This document shows, in pieces, positions 44,085 through 52,665 of a stretch of DNA of 64,000 nt. The stretch's first letter is position 1, and each line of letters begins with the position of its first letter. Origin of the DNA: Clostridia bacterium. Lineage in GTDB: Bacteria > Bacillota > Clostridia > Oscillospirales > CAG-272. The position numbers were made by a program, and so were the translations under genes. The stretch spans positions 97,727 to 161,726 of the forward strand of contig JAFVYL010000013.1 of NCBI GenBank assembly GCA_017508665.1. Reading direction: 5' to 3'. A model generated the notes under the pieces. The model saw only the letters and a program-made list of their open reading frames with translations. It was not told the DNA's origin and did no database searches.

Positions 44085-44702
44085 TTACACGGGTGCGCCC
44101 AAACTGACGTCTGCCTGCGCGTCGTATTTCTTTACGTTTTCGTGCATCAGCTTTTCCGCCTCTGCGCGAATGATACTTTCCACCATGTCGGATGCAAGAG
44201 ATATTCCGTCCTCGGAGAGGTGGATGGTGTCCTCGCAGATGTATTTGTACACGTTCTCCGACATAGGGGTGTACAGATCGTTAATCACGATTCCCATTTC
44301 CTTGAGCTTTGGCACGAGAGCTTCGTTATACGACTTGATAACGTCATTTCTATTGTGCTCGTTTTCTGGTCTTACGGGGGTTGTGGTTGCAAATATTACC
44401 GTTGTCGCTCTTTCCTTGAGAATCCTTGCTATGCGGAGCATGGTGTCAACATATACGTCTATGGGGGTGAATGCGCCGTCTCCGAAGAGATAGCAAACGT
44501 CCCAAAGTCCGTTGTTCCAATGTATAATGTCCGCGCCCTTCATACTGTCCTGCCAGTCCCACATACCTCTGAGGGTATACTGCGCAAAGCGGCAGTTGTC
44601 ATTAGGTTGCCAAACCTCGAATTCACCGCTAAGACGCTCCGCAACGGGATTGCCGTAGCCTATCATTCGTATGGAATCACCGATAAGAACTATTTTCTTC
44701 AT
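44085..44702 (-). CDS. SGNH/GDSL hydrolase inside the pyr operon
   Basis: 205 residues: GDS nucleophile block MKKIVLIGDSIRMIGYG, IIHWNNGLWDV (block III-like Asn), FATTTPVRPEN and the catalytic DxxH in CEDTIHLSEDG. It looks like an active esterase or lipase-like SGNH enzyme without a signal peptide, so it is cytoplasmic. Its gene begins four bases after pyrF (AGGATA at the pyrF end serves as binding site) and precedes pyrE, so it belongs to the operon. No SGNH step is known in UMP synthesis; a housekeeping or repair role for a pathway metabolite is conceivable. Confidence 0.88.
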   Translation of the reverse strand: MKKIVLIGDSIRMIGYGNPVAERLSGEFEVWQPNDNCRFAQYTLRGMWDWQDSMKGADIIHWNNGLWDVCYLFGDGAFTPIDVYVDTMLRIARILKERATTVIFATTTPVRPENEHNRNDVIKSYNEALVPKLKEMGIVINDLYTPMSENVYKYICEDTIHLSEDGISLASDMVESIIRAEAEKLMHENVKKYDAQADVSLGAPV

Positions 44703-44706
44703 TGTA

Positions 44707-45405
44707 TTATCCTATAAATTCACGGCAGCATCTTTCGTATGCGGCTACGGGATCTGCTGCTGCGGTTATGGGCCTTCCTACCACAATATAATCCGAGCCG
44801 AGCTTTTTAGCACCCTCGGGAGTGGTTACTCTTACCTGATCACCGACGTCTCCGTCAGCAAATCTTACGCCGGGAGTTACGGTTACGAAGCCATCACCGC
44901 ATCTCTCGTGGACCTTGCCCGCCTCGAGAGGAGCGCATACTACACCGTCGAGTCCCGCTATCTTCGCATTGTGCGCATAGTGAAGCACGACCTGATCGAT
45001 AGGCTCTTTAATGAGAAGATCGTTTTCCATTCTCTCCTGGCTTGTGGATGTGAGCTGAGTTACGGCGATAAGCAGGGGGCGTGTGCCGTCAGGACGGGTT
45101 AGTCCCTCAAGTGCGGCCTCCATCATAGCTACCGTGCCCGCCGCGTGGAGATTGGTCATATCGACGTCGAGTCTTGAGAGCACGGACATAGCCTTTTTAA
45201 CGGTATTGGGAATATCATGGAGCTTAAGGTCGAGGAATATCTTGTGTCCGCGCGCCTTTATTTCCCTTACTATAGAAGGTCCTTCAGCATAGTAGAGCTC
45301 CATGCCTATCTTTACAAAGGGCTTCTTGCCCTCGAATTTATCAAGAAACTTAAAGGTTTCTTCGGCACTTGCAAAATCGCAAGCAATAATTACGTCTTTT
45401 CCCAT
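44707..45405 (-). CDS. pyrF: orotidine 5'-phosphate decarboxylase
   Basis: 232 residues. Core motif [17 protein letters not shown] includes the catalytic Asp-Lys-x-x-Asp element; [21 protein letters not shown] and [14 protein letters not shown] complete the phosphate site. It makes UMP from OMP. The start overlaps the pyrD stop by one base (TGATG). Confidence 0.96.
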   Translation of the reverse strand: MGKDVIIACDFASAEETFKFLDKFEGKKPFVKIGMELYYAEGPSIVREIKARGHKIFLDLKLHDIPNTVKKAMSVLSRLDVDMTNLHAAGTVAMMEAALEGLTRPDGTRPLLIAVTQLTSTSQERMENDLLIKEPIDQVVLHYAHNAKIAGLDGVVCAPLEAGKVHERCGDGFVTVTPGVRFADGDVGDQVRVTTPEGAKKLGSDYIVVGRPITAAADPVAAYERCCREFIG

Positions 45406-46316
45406 CAGTGTGCGCCTCCTATAATTTCTTCAAGCGAATTGATTCTGTATTTTTCCATCACCCTTGGAAGATCGAGAATTATATCTCTTGCTGCGTAAGG
45501 GTTGACGAGATTTGCTGCGCCTACCTCAACCGCGGTAGCACCGGCGAGCATAAGCTCGATAACGTCCTCCGCTGTGGATACACCGCCCATTCCTACGATC
45601 GGAATTTTTATAGCGTCGTATACCTGGTATATCATTCTTACCGCCACGGGCTTGATAGCCGGACCCGAGAAGCCACCGGTCTTGTTGGCAAGTATCGGAC
45701 GCTTGGATTTCAGATCTATCCTCATGCCCATAAGAGTGTTTATAAGGCTGATGCCGTCAGCACCGCCCGATTCACACGCCTTTGCTATAGATACGATATC
45801 GGTGACGTTTGGAGAAAGCTTAATGATTATCGGCTTTTTGGTAACCTCACGCACGGCACGTGTTACATTCTCCGCCATTTCGGGAGAAGTGCCGAAGCTC
45901 ATTCCGCCGCCATGTACGTTAGGGCAGGATATGTTGATCTCAAACCAGCCGATGTCCTCTTGCGTGTCGAGTTTTCTTACTGTTTCTACGTATTCATCAA
46001 GCGAGAAGCCCGATACGTTAGCCATAGTCGGCTTTTTAAATACTTGTCTGAGCTTCGGGAGTTCAACCTCAATTACCTTGTCGACACCGGGATTCTGAAG
46101 TCCTACTGCATTGAGCATACCGGAGTCACATTCCGCAATTCGCGGTGTGGGGTTTCCAAATCGTGGCTCGAGCGTTGTCCCCTTGAAGGAGAGAGAGCCG
46201 AGGATGTTTATATCGTAGAGCTCTGCAAATTCATAACCGAAGCCAAACGTGCCGCTCGCGGGTATAATCGGATTATCGAGTTCGATACCGCAGAGTGTGA
46301 CCTTGGTGTTTACCAT
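45405..46316 (-). CDS. pyrD: dihydroorotate dehydrogenase B, catalytic subunit
   Basis: 303-residue FMN enzyme of the NAD-linked type 1B. It has [49 protein letters not shown] with the catalytic Cys, [17 protein letters not shown] and MGGVSTAED. It partners PyrK, whose gene overlaps it by 7 bp upstream, to pass electrons to NAD. Active-site Cys replaces the Ser of membrane-linked enzymes, as expected for an anaerobe. Confidence 0.96.
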   Translation of the reverse strand: MVNTKVTLCGIELDNPIIPASGTFGFGYEFAELYDINILGSLSFKGTTLEPRFGNPTPRIAECDSGMLNAVGLQNPGVDKVIEVELPKLRQVFKKPTMANVSGFSLDEYVETVRKLDTQEDIGWFEINISCPNVHGGGMSFGTSPEMAENVTRAVREVTKKPIIIKLSPNVTDIVSIAKACESGGADGISLINTLMGMRIDLKSKRPILANKTGGFSGPAIKPVAVRMIYQVYDAIKIPIVGMGGVSTAEDVIELMLAGATAVEVGAANLVNPYAARDIILDLPRVMEKYRINSLEEIIGGAH

Positions 46317-47041
46317 ATTATCTCCTCCTTTTCAAGCACGGGGCCGTCACGGCAGATTCTCTTGTTGCCGTATTTTGTCTTGCAGGTACAGCCCATACAA
46401 GCACCGAAGCCGCAGCCCATTCGCTCCTCAAAGCTAAACTGACCGCTGCTTACGGTCTTATCGTACACAGCCTTGAGCATCGGCTCAGGGCCGCAGGTGT
46501 AGAAGTAGGTGTAGTCGAGTCCGTCAAAGGCGTCGGTTACAAAGCCGCGTATTCCATAAGAGCCGTCGACAGTTGTTACGATCACCTTTACGCCGAGAGC
46601 TTCGAATTCTTCCTTAAAGAACACCTCGTCCGCCTTACCGAAGCCCAGAATGACCGTAGGGTGCTTTCCCTCTTTTACAAGAAGCTTGGCAAGATAGTAC
46701 ATGGGTGGCACTCCGGCGCCTCCGCCTATAAGCAGAGGTCTGTCTCCGGATTTAGTAAGATCGTAGCCGTTGCCGAGACCTGTGAGGGTGAGCCACTTTT
46801 CGCCTACGGGAGTGCTCGCCATTTTTTCTGTTCCTACACCGACAGCCTTGTATATAACGGTGAGTTTGTCGCCTTCCACGTCACACACGGATATAGGTCT
46901 TCTGAGATAGAGTCCGTCAAGCTTTATGTTGACAAACTGTCCCGAGGCCTTGATATCCGATGTGTCGCCCTCAAGCACAGAAAGGTAGGTGCCCTTGGCG
47001 ATTTTTCTATTTTCTGTCAGAGTAAAATATGTGTCTTTCAT
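46310..47041 (-). CDS. pyrK: dihydroorotate dehydrogenase B, electron transfer subunit
   Basis: 243 residues: flavin-binding barrel (GLYLRRPISVCDVEG), NAD-binding part (LLIGGGAGVPPMYYLA, YTFFY..CGPEPMLKAV) and a [2Fe-2S] cluster motif near the C-terminus, MGCGFGACMGCTCKTK followed by ICRDGPV. Shuttles electrons from PyrD to NAD. AAGGAGAG precedes the start, 10 bp after carB. Confidence 0.96.
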   Translation of the reverse strand: MKDTYFTLTENRKIAKGTYLSVLEGDTSDIKASGQFVNIKLDGLYLRRPISVCDVEGDKLTVIYKAVGVGTEKMASTPVGEKWLTLTGLGNGYDLTKSGDRPLLIGGGAGVPPMYYLAKLLVKEGKHPTVILGFGKADEVFFKEEFEALGVKVIVTTVDGSYGIRGFVTDAFDGLDYTYFYTCGPEPMLKAVYDKTVSSGQFSFEERMGCGFGACMGCTCKTKYGNKRICRDGPVLEKEEIIW

Positions 47042-47050
47042 TTTCTCTCC

Positions 47051-50000
47051 TTAGCTGTCTATCGTGGAGATGGTGATAGTAATGTCCTCAAGCACGTCGA
47101 GAAGAACTCTTACCGTGTCAAGAGAGGTGAACATCGTCGTATTTGTTTCTACCGCAAGGCGTCTGATCTCATAGCCGTCCTTCTGAGAGGCTGTGGAGTC
47201 GAGCTTTGAGGTGTTGATAACGTACGCTATGTGTCCCTGTCTTATTGAATTGGGAATGTCGTCTGAGCCGGAGCTGATCTTGTTCTTGATCCTGGTTCTG
47301 ATTCCGTTCTCCTTGAGGAACATCGCAGTTCCGCGAGTAGCCTCTATATTGAAGCCGAGATTGTAGAATCTTCTGATGAGGGGCAGAGCTTCTTCCTTGT
47401 CGGAGTCTGCGAGGGTTACAAGCACCGTGCCGTAGTTCTGTACGGTCATTCCGGATGCCTGAAGCGCCTTGTAGAATGCACGGTAAAGGTTATCGTCGTA
47501 ACCGATAGCCTCACCGGTAGACTTCATTTCGGGAGAGAGGTAGGCGTCGATACCGTTGATCTTCTTGAATGAGAATACGGGAACCTTGCAGTACCATCTC
47601 TTCTTCTCCTCGGGATATATATCGAAGATGCCGAGCTCCTTAAGGGACTTTCCGAGAATAACCTCGGTGGCTATGTCGGCAAGACTGTAGCCTGTAGCCT
47701 TGGAGAGGAAGGGAACGGTTCTCGAGGAACGGGGATTTACCTCGATGATATATACGTCTTCCTTGTCGTCAACGATGAACTGGATATTGAAGAGACCTAC
47801 GATGCCTATGCCGAGGCCGAGAGCCTTGGAATAAGAGAGTATCTTGCCCTTTACCTTATTTGAGATGGAGAATGCGGGATACACGCTGATAGAGTCGCCT
47901 GAGTGTACACCCGTGCGCTCTACAAGCTCCATAATACCTGCTACAAAAACGTCGCGTCCGTCACAGATCGCATCTACCTCAACCTCTTTGCCCTGAATAT
48001 AGTGGTCTACGAGTACCGGCTTATCTTCATCGATCTCAACGGCGGTCTTGAGGTAGTTTCTGAGCTGCTCCTCGTTTCCGACGAGCTGCATTGCGCGTCC
48101 GCCGAGAACGAAGCTGGGACGTACGAGCACGGGATATCCGACTTCCTTTGCGACTCTCACGCCGTCCTCAATCTTGGTAACTGCCTGTCCCTTGGGCTGA
48201 GGGATACCGAGCTCCTCGAGTATTTTCTCAAAGGTGTCGCGGTTTTCCGCTCTGTCGATAGCCTCGCAATCCGTACCTATTATCTTTACGCCGCGCTTTG
48301 CGAGAGGCTCAGCGAGGTTGATAGCGGTCTGTCCGCCAAGAGAAGCTATGACACCGTCTGGCTTTTCAAAATCAACGATATTCATAACGTCCTCTACCGT
48401 TAGGGGCTCAAAATAGAGCTTGTCCGCGGTGGTATAGTCTGTGGATACCGTTTCGGGATTGTTGTTTATTATTATTGCTTCATATCCGGAATTGCGGATA
48501 GTGTTTACTGCATGAACTGTGGAATAGTCGAACTCGACACCCTGACCGATACGGATAGGACCTGCTCCGAGAACGAGAACCTTTTTTCTGTTTGTGAGTA
48601 CCGACTGATTATCACCCGTGTACGAGGAGTAGAAGTAGGGGATATACGCACCTGCGTGCGCGGTATCTACCATACGGAAGTTAGGAACTATACCGTTTTC
48701 CTTTCTTATCTCTGCTACGTCGATTTCGCTAAGCTTCCAGAGCTTTGCCACGTACTTATCCGAGAAGCCAATGACCTTAGCACGTCTTAACACGTCTGCG
48801 GACTTAACGTTAGCCTTAAGCTCCGCTTCCATATCGGTGATCTTTTTAAAGGACTCGAGGAAGTACTCGGTAATTGCGGTGATCTTGTGAAGCTCCTCGG
48901 TAGTATGTCCGCGGCGTAGAAGCTCTGCGATACCGAATGCGTTGTCATCGTGGAATTCCTTGATGTATTCGAGAATCGCACCGTCAGACTGCCCGTCAAA
49001 CTTGCTCATATGAAGATGGCAGATGCCTATTTCGAGAGAGCGTACGGATTTGAGAATACATTCCTCAAGGTTAGAACCGATTCCCATACATTCGCCGGTA
49101 GCCTTCATCTGAGTGCCGAGCTTATTGGGAACGGAGGTGAATTTGTCAAAGGGGAAACGAGGGAACTTTGCTACGATATAGTCGAGTCTCGGCTCGTTTA
49201 TAGCAGGAGCTCCGGATACCTCGATCTCGTCAAGAGTCATACCTACCGCAATCTTTGCGGTAACTCTCGCGATGGGGAAGCCCGATGCCTTGGAAGCAAG
49301 TGCTGATGAACGGGAAACTCTCGGATTCACCTCTATGAGATAGTATTCCGAGGAGTTGGGGTTGAGCGCGAACTGTACGTTGCAGCCGCCCTCTATCTTA
49401 AGCTCGCGGATAAGCTTGATAGCCGAATCGTTGAGCATTTTTTCATCTTCCTTTGAGAGGGTGAGAATGGGGGCTACGACCATGGAGTCACCTGTGTGAA
49501 CGCCTACGGGATCGATATTCTCCATACCGCAGATGGTGATAGCGTTGTCGTCTCCGTCACGCATAACCTCAAACTCAATCTCCTTGAAGCCCTTAACGCT
49601 CTTCTCTACGAGAACCTGATTTACAGGGGATGCCGCAAGTGCTCCGATAGCGAGCTCACGGAGCTCGTCCTCGTTATAAGCGAATCCGCCGCCTGTACCT
49701 CCGAGCGTGAATGCCGGGCGCAGAACTACGGGGTAACCGATCTTCTCGGCTGCGCTGACAGCCTCATCGACCGTATTTGCAATATCGGAGGGGATTACGG
49801 GCTCTCCGATGGATTCGCACAGCTCCTTGAAGAGCTCTCTGTCCTCAGCTCTCTCGATACTCTCGCTGGACGTACCGAGAAGCTCGACGCCGCTCTCCTT
49901 GAGAATACCCTTCTTTTCAAGAAGCATAGCAAGGTTAAGGCCGGTCTGTCCGCCGATGCCGGGAACTATCGCGTCGGGTCTTTCATATCTTATGATCTTC

Positions 50001-50224
50001 GCTACGTACTCGAGCGTGAGAGGCTCCATATATACCTTGTCAGCTACGGTAGTATCGGTCATAATGGTCGCCGGATTTGAGTTGACGAGAATGACCTCGT
50101 ATCCCTCCTCCTTTAGCGCAAGACACGCCTGAGTTCCTGCATAATCGAATTCAGCGGCTTGTCCTATTACGATAGGACCTGATCCGATGATCATAATTCT
50201 CTTCAAGTCTTTTCTCTTTGCCAT
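47051..50224 (-). CDS. carB: carbamoyl-phosphate synthase, large subunit
   Basis: 1057 residues with the duplicated ATP-grasp design. The first half has GSGPIVIGQAAEFDYAGTQ and RPAFTLGGTGGGF. The second has GAGPIRIGQGVEFDYST and RPSFVLGGRAMQLV. An allosteric C-terminal domain follows from about 930. It makes carbamoyl phosphate for PyrB and arginine synthesis. Start behind GGAGGATAT inside the pyrC end. The glutaminase subunit carA, usually just upstream, is absent from the operon and the window. Confidence 0.97.
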   Translation of the reverse strand: MAKRKDLKRIMIIGSGPIVIGQAAEFDYAGTQACLALKEEGYEVILVNSNPATIMTDTTVADKVYMEPLTLEYVAKIIRYERPDAIVPGIGGQTGLNLAMLLEKKGILKESGVELLGTSSESIERAEDRELFKELCESIGEPVIPSDIANTVDEAVSAAEKIGYPVVLRPAFTLGGTGGGFAYNEDELRELAIGALAASPVNQVLVEKSVKGFKEIEFEVMRDGDDNAITICGMENIDPVGVHTGDSMVVAPILTLSKEDEKMLNDSAIKLIRELKIEGGCNVQFALNPNSSEYYLIEVNPRVSRSSALASKASGFPIARVTAKIAVGMTLDEIEVSGAPAINEPRLDYIVAKFPRFPFDKFTSVPNKLGTQMKATGECMGIGSNLEECILKSVRSLEIGICHLHMSKFDGQSDGAILEYIKEFHDDNAFGIAELLRRGHTTEELHKITAITEYFLESFKKITDMEAELKANVKSADVLRRAKVIGFSDKYVAKLWKLSEIDVAEIRKENGIVPNFRMVDTAHAGAYIPYFYSSYTGDNQSVLTNRKKVLVLGAGPIRIGQGVEFDYSTVHAVNTIRNSGYEAIIINNNPETVSTDYTTADKLYFEPLTVEDVMNIVDFEKPDGVIASLGGQTAINLAEPLAKRGVKIIGTDCEAIDRAENRDTFEKILEELGIPQPKGQAVTKIEDGVRVAKEVGYPVLVRPSFVLGGRAMQLVGNEEQLRNYLKTAVEIDEDKPVLVDHYIQGKEVEVDAICDGRDVFVAGIMELVERTGVHSGDSISVYPAFSISNKVKGKILSYSKALGLGIGIVGLFNIQFIVDDKEDVYIIEVNPRSSRTVPFLSKATGYSLADIATEVILGKSLKELGIFDIYPEEKKRWYCKVPVFSFKKINGIDAYLSPEMKSTGEAIGYDDNLYRAFYKALQASGMTVQNYGTVLVTLADSDKEEALPLIRRFYNLGFNIEATRGTAMFLKENGIRTRIKNKISSGSDDIPNSIRQGHIAYVINTSKLDSTASQKDGYEIRRLAVETNTTMFTSLDTVRVLLDVLEDITITISTIDS

Positions 50225-50225
50225 A

Positions 50226-51500
50226 TTATATATCCTCCGAATTATTAACGTTTGAGGTGAGCTTTTCGCTCGCGTATGCTATCTTGCCGTTATATACCGT
50301 GGCAAGGCATTTTCCGAATACACGCACTCCCGCAAAGGGTGTGCTTCTTCCCATAGAGAGAAACTCCTCCGGATCTATGCTGTATTCCTCACTAAGATCA
50401 AATACGGTAAAGCCCGCATCGGTTGTAATACCGAATCTTTCTCTCGGTTTTACAGACATCAGAGCTACGAGCTCTGCAAGTGAAAGAACTCCCGGCTTTA
50501 CAAGGTAGGTGTACATGACCGGAAAAGCGGTCTCTATTCCAACGACACCCATATTACTCTTCTCGAGTCCTCGCGACTTTTCCTCAGTGCTGTGCGGAGC
50601 GTGATCGGTGGCTATCATATCCACCGTGCCGTCCTTTATTCCCTCGATTAGCGCGTCGCGGTCTGCGGCACTTCTTATGGGGGGATTCATTTTGAAGCGT
50701 CCGTCCTCGCCGATGTCAAGATCGGTCATAGTGAGGTAGTGCGGTGCTGTCTCACATGTGACGTCAATTCCCTCGGACTTTGCTTTTCTTATTATTTCCA
50801 CACTCTCCTTGGCGGAAACGTGGCATACATGATACTTACAACCGACGTTTTTTACAAGCTCGAGGTCCCTGGCTATCTGAGCAAACTCACTCTCTGAGCA
50901 TATTCCTCTGTGTCCGTGCGCTCTTGCGTATTCTCCGTCGTGTATATAGCCGCCGCGGAGCAGGGAGTTATCCTCGCAGTGCGCCACTATCATTTTACCG
51001 AGCGAACGAGCCTTTTCCATAGCCCTTCGCATAAGCTCATCGGTCTGTACGCCCTTGCCGTCGTCTGAGAAGCCTATAACTTCATCCGCCATATTCTCCA
51101 TATCGGATAGCTCTTCTCCGAGCTGCCCCTTCGTTATCGTTCCGTAGGGGAATACCGCAATTTTTGCATCGCGATCGATTATTTCGGTCTGAATTCTGAG
51201 ATTCTCTGCGCTGTCCGGTGTCGGATTAAGATTCGGCATAGTACATACGGCGGTATATCCACCGTGAGCTGCCGCCGCCGAGCCGGATGCTATGGTCTCT
51301 TTATAAGAAAAACCCGGCTCTCTGAAATGTACGTGCACATCACAGAAACCGGGAAAAATAGCAATATTATCAAAAACGGGACAATCAATACGGGATACGT
51401 CACCTATAAAAATAGAAAGGGAAGCGCCGTCAAGAAGCATAGTCTGCTTTTTGAATTCGCCGTTTACATATACGTTAGCGTTCTTAAACAAAGCCTTCAT
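50226..51500 (-). CDS. pyrC: dihydroorotase, type I
   Basis: 424 residues. Metal site DVHVHFREPGF with ETIASGSAAAAHGGYTAV, IVAHCEDNSL, CHVSAKESVE and the catalytic Asp in MIATDHAPHSTEEK; C-terminal STPFAGVRVFG. It makes dihydroorotate from carbamoyl aspartate. First gene of the operon: GAGGTGAG six bases before ATG 51500, promoter at 51533-51562, leader about 25 nt. One base separates its stop from the carB start. Confidence 0.95.
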   Translation of the reverse strand: MKALFKNANVYVNGEFKKQTMLLDGASLSIFIGDVSRIDCPVFDNIAIFPGFCDVHVHFREPGFSYKETIASGSAAAAHGGYTAVCTMPNLNPTPDSAENLRIQTEIIDRDAKIAVFPYGTITKGQLGEELSDMENMADEVIGFSDDGKGVQTDELMRRAMEKARSLGKMIVAHCEDNSLLRGGYIHDGEYARAHGHRGICSESEFAQIARDLELVKNVGCKYHVCHVSAKESVEIIRKAKSEGIDVTCETAPHYLTMTDLDIGEDGRFKMNPPIRSAADRDALIEGIKDGTVDMIATDHAPHSTEEKSRGLEKSNMGVVGIETAFPVMYTYLVKPGVLSLAELVALMSVKPRERFGITTDAGFTVFDLSEEYSIDPEEFLSMGRSTPFAGVRVFGKCLATVYNGKIAYASEKLTSNVNNSEDI

Positions 51501-51532
51501 AGTGCACTCACCTCACAAAATCTTTTCTATTT

Positions 51533-51562
51533 ATTTTATCATACGTACGCGCGTTTTGTCAA
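51533..51562 (-). promoter_or_regulatory. promoter of the pyr operon
   Basis: On the minus strand TTGACA (51562-51557), 18 nt, TAAAAT (51538-51533), with an extended TG. The leader is too short for a PyrR-type attenuator or a riboswitch. The spacer contains GC-rich palindromic bases ACGCGCGTACGT. Regulation, if any, would act at initiation. Confidence 0.7.
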
Positions 51563-51634
51563 GTGCTAATAACGGCAAAAAAACGTAATATATCAAGCGC
51601 ATATTTGTACAATTTCAAAAAAACGAATGCGTTA

Positions 51635-51663
51635 TTGCTTTTTCTCCGCCTTTGTGGTAAAAT
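51635..51663 (+). promoter_or_regulatory. promoter for the radical SAM gene
   Basis: TTGCTT (51635-51640), 17 nt, TAAAAT (51658-51663), TG one base before the -10. Divergent from the pyr promoter. Confidence 0.6.
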
Positions 51664-51694
51664 GGTGATTGAAATCAGATATAGGAGGCCGAAT

Positions 51695-52588
51695 ATGCTG
51701 TACAATAATTTTTCGTCATATCTGAAGACAAAATACGGCGGCAGAATATCAAAAATATGTATCGACGGCGGATTCGGCTGTCCTAACCGCGACGGTACGT
51801 GCGGCATGGGCGGATGTATTTACTGCGGTGAGAGGGGCGCGGGAGAGCATATAGATCCGACTTTGAGCATACGCGATCAGGTCAGCTCGGCGCTTGCCGC
51901 AGATCAACGGAGTCGCGGATTTATAGCATATTTCCAGAATTTTACCAACACGTACGCGCCGATTAATATATTAAAGGAAAGATACGACAGCGCGCTTATC
52001 AGCGACAGGATAGTAGCTCTTGCTATAGGCACGCGTCCGGATTGCATAGACGATGAGATAGCTACTCTTCTGGCATCATACAGCGACCGTGTGGATGTTT
52101 GGGTCGAGCTCGGTCTGCAGAGCGCATCCGATAGGACGGCAGAGCTTATCAACAGAGGGTATAAAACAGAGGTCTACCGACGCGCAGCAGACATTTTAAA
52201 GTCACACGGTATACCGTTTGTCACGCATATGATAATCGGACTTCCGGGTGAAAATGAGACAGATATCGAGAACACTGTGAGTCTGATAAACGAGTCTGCG
52301 TGGGGAATTAAAATACACTCCATATACGTTATGGAGGGCACTCGTTTAGCCGAGATGTACAGAGACGGAGAGTATATACCTCCGTCGCGTGAGGAATATG
52401 TCAGACTTGCCGCAAAGACGATCGCGAGTCTGCGCGAGGATATGATAGTACACCGTATAACGGGGGATTGCCCCGACGGTATGCTCGTGGCTCCGGAGTG
52501 GAACAGGGATAAAAGTGGGATAATTGAAGAGATAAGAAAGACACTCGAGAGGGATGGGCTGCGCCAAGGCTCTCTCGTATGTAAATAA
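51695..52588 (+). CDS. radical SAM protein, YhcC-like (TIGR01212 type)
   Basis: 297 residues from ATG 51695 with AGGAGG six bases upstream (the frame is open to 51563, but lacks a site there). A typical start is NFSSYLKTKYGGRISKICIDGGFGCPNRDGTCGMGGCIYC; cluster cysteines are C29, C41 and C44. Radical SAM barrel segments include QNFTNTYAP, GTRPDCIDDE, VWVELGLQSASD, THMIIGLPGE and KIHSIYVMEGT, all family marks. Reaction unknown; the family is linked to RNA modification by inference only. Confidence 0.93.
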   Translation: MLYNNFSSYLKTKYGGRISKICIDGGFGCPNRDGTCGMGGCIYCGERGAGEHIDPTLSIRDQVSSALAADQRSRGFIAYFQNFTNTYAPINILKERYDSALISDRIVALAIGTRPDCIDDEIATLLASYSDRVDVWVELGLQSASDRTAELINRGYKTEVYRRAADILKSHGIPFVTHMIIGLPGENETDIENTVSLINESAWGIKIHSIYVMEGTRLAEMYRDGEYIPPSREEYVRLAAKTIASLREDMIVHRITGDCPDGMLVAPEWNRDKSGIIEEIRKTLERDGLRQGSLVCK

Positions 52589-52602
52589 CAGAGAAAAAAG
52601 AA

Positions 52603-52640
52603 CAAGCCGACTACCCGTGATGAGTAATCGGCTTGTTTTT
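52603..52640. terminator. bidirectional terminator between convergent genes
   Basis: CAAGCCGA (52603-52610) pairs with TCGGCTTG (52628-52635), with inner ACTAC/GTAAT partial pairing, then TTTTT. A-rich sequence on the left also allows minus-strand termination for the CvpA-like gene. Confidence 0.82.
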
Positions 52641-52665
52641 GTATTTAATTCATTAAAATTTTATA

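Noticed and set aside
51501..51534. PyrR-type attenuator before the pyr operon
   Set aside because: The leader is about 25 nt with no hairpin pair, too short for an attenuator.
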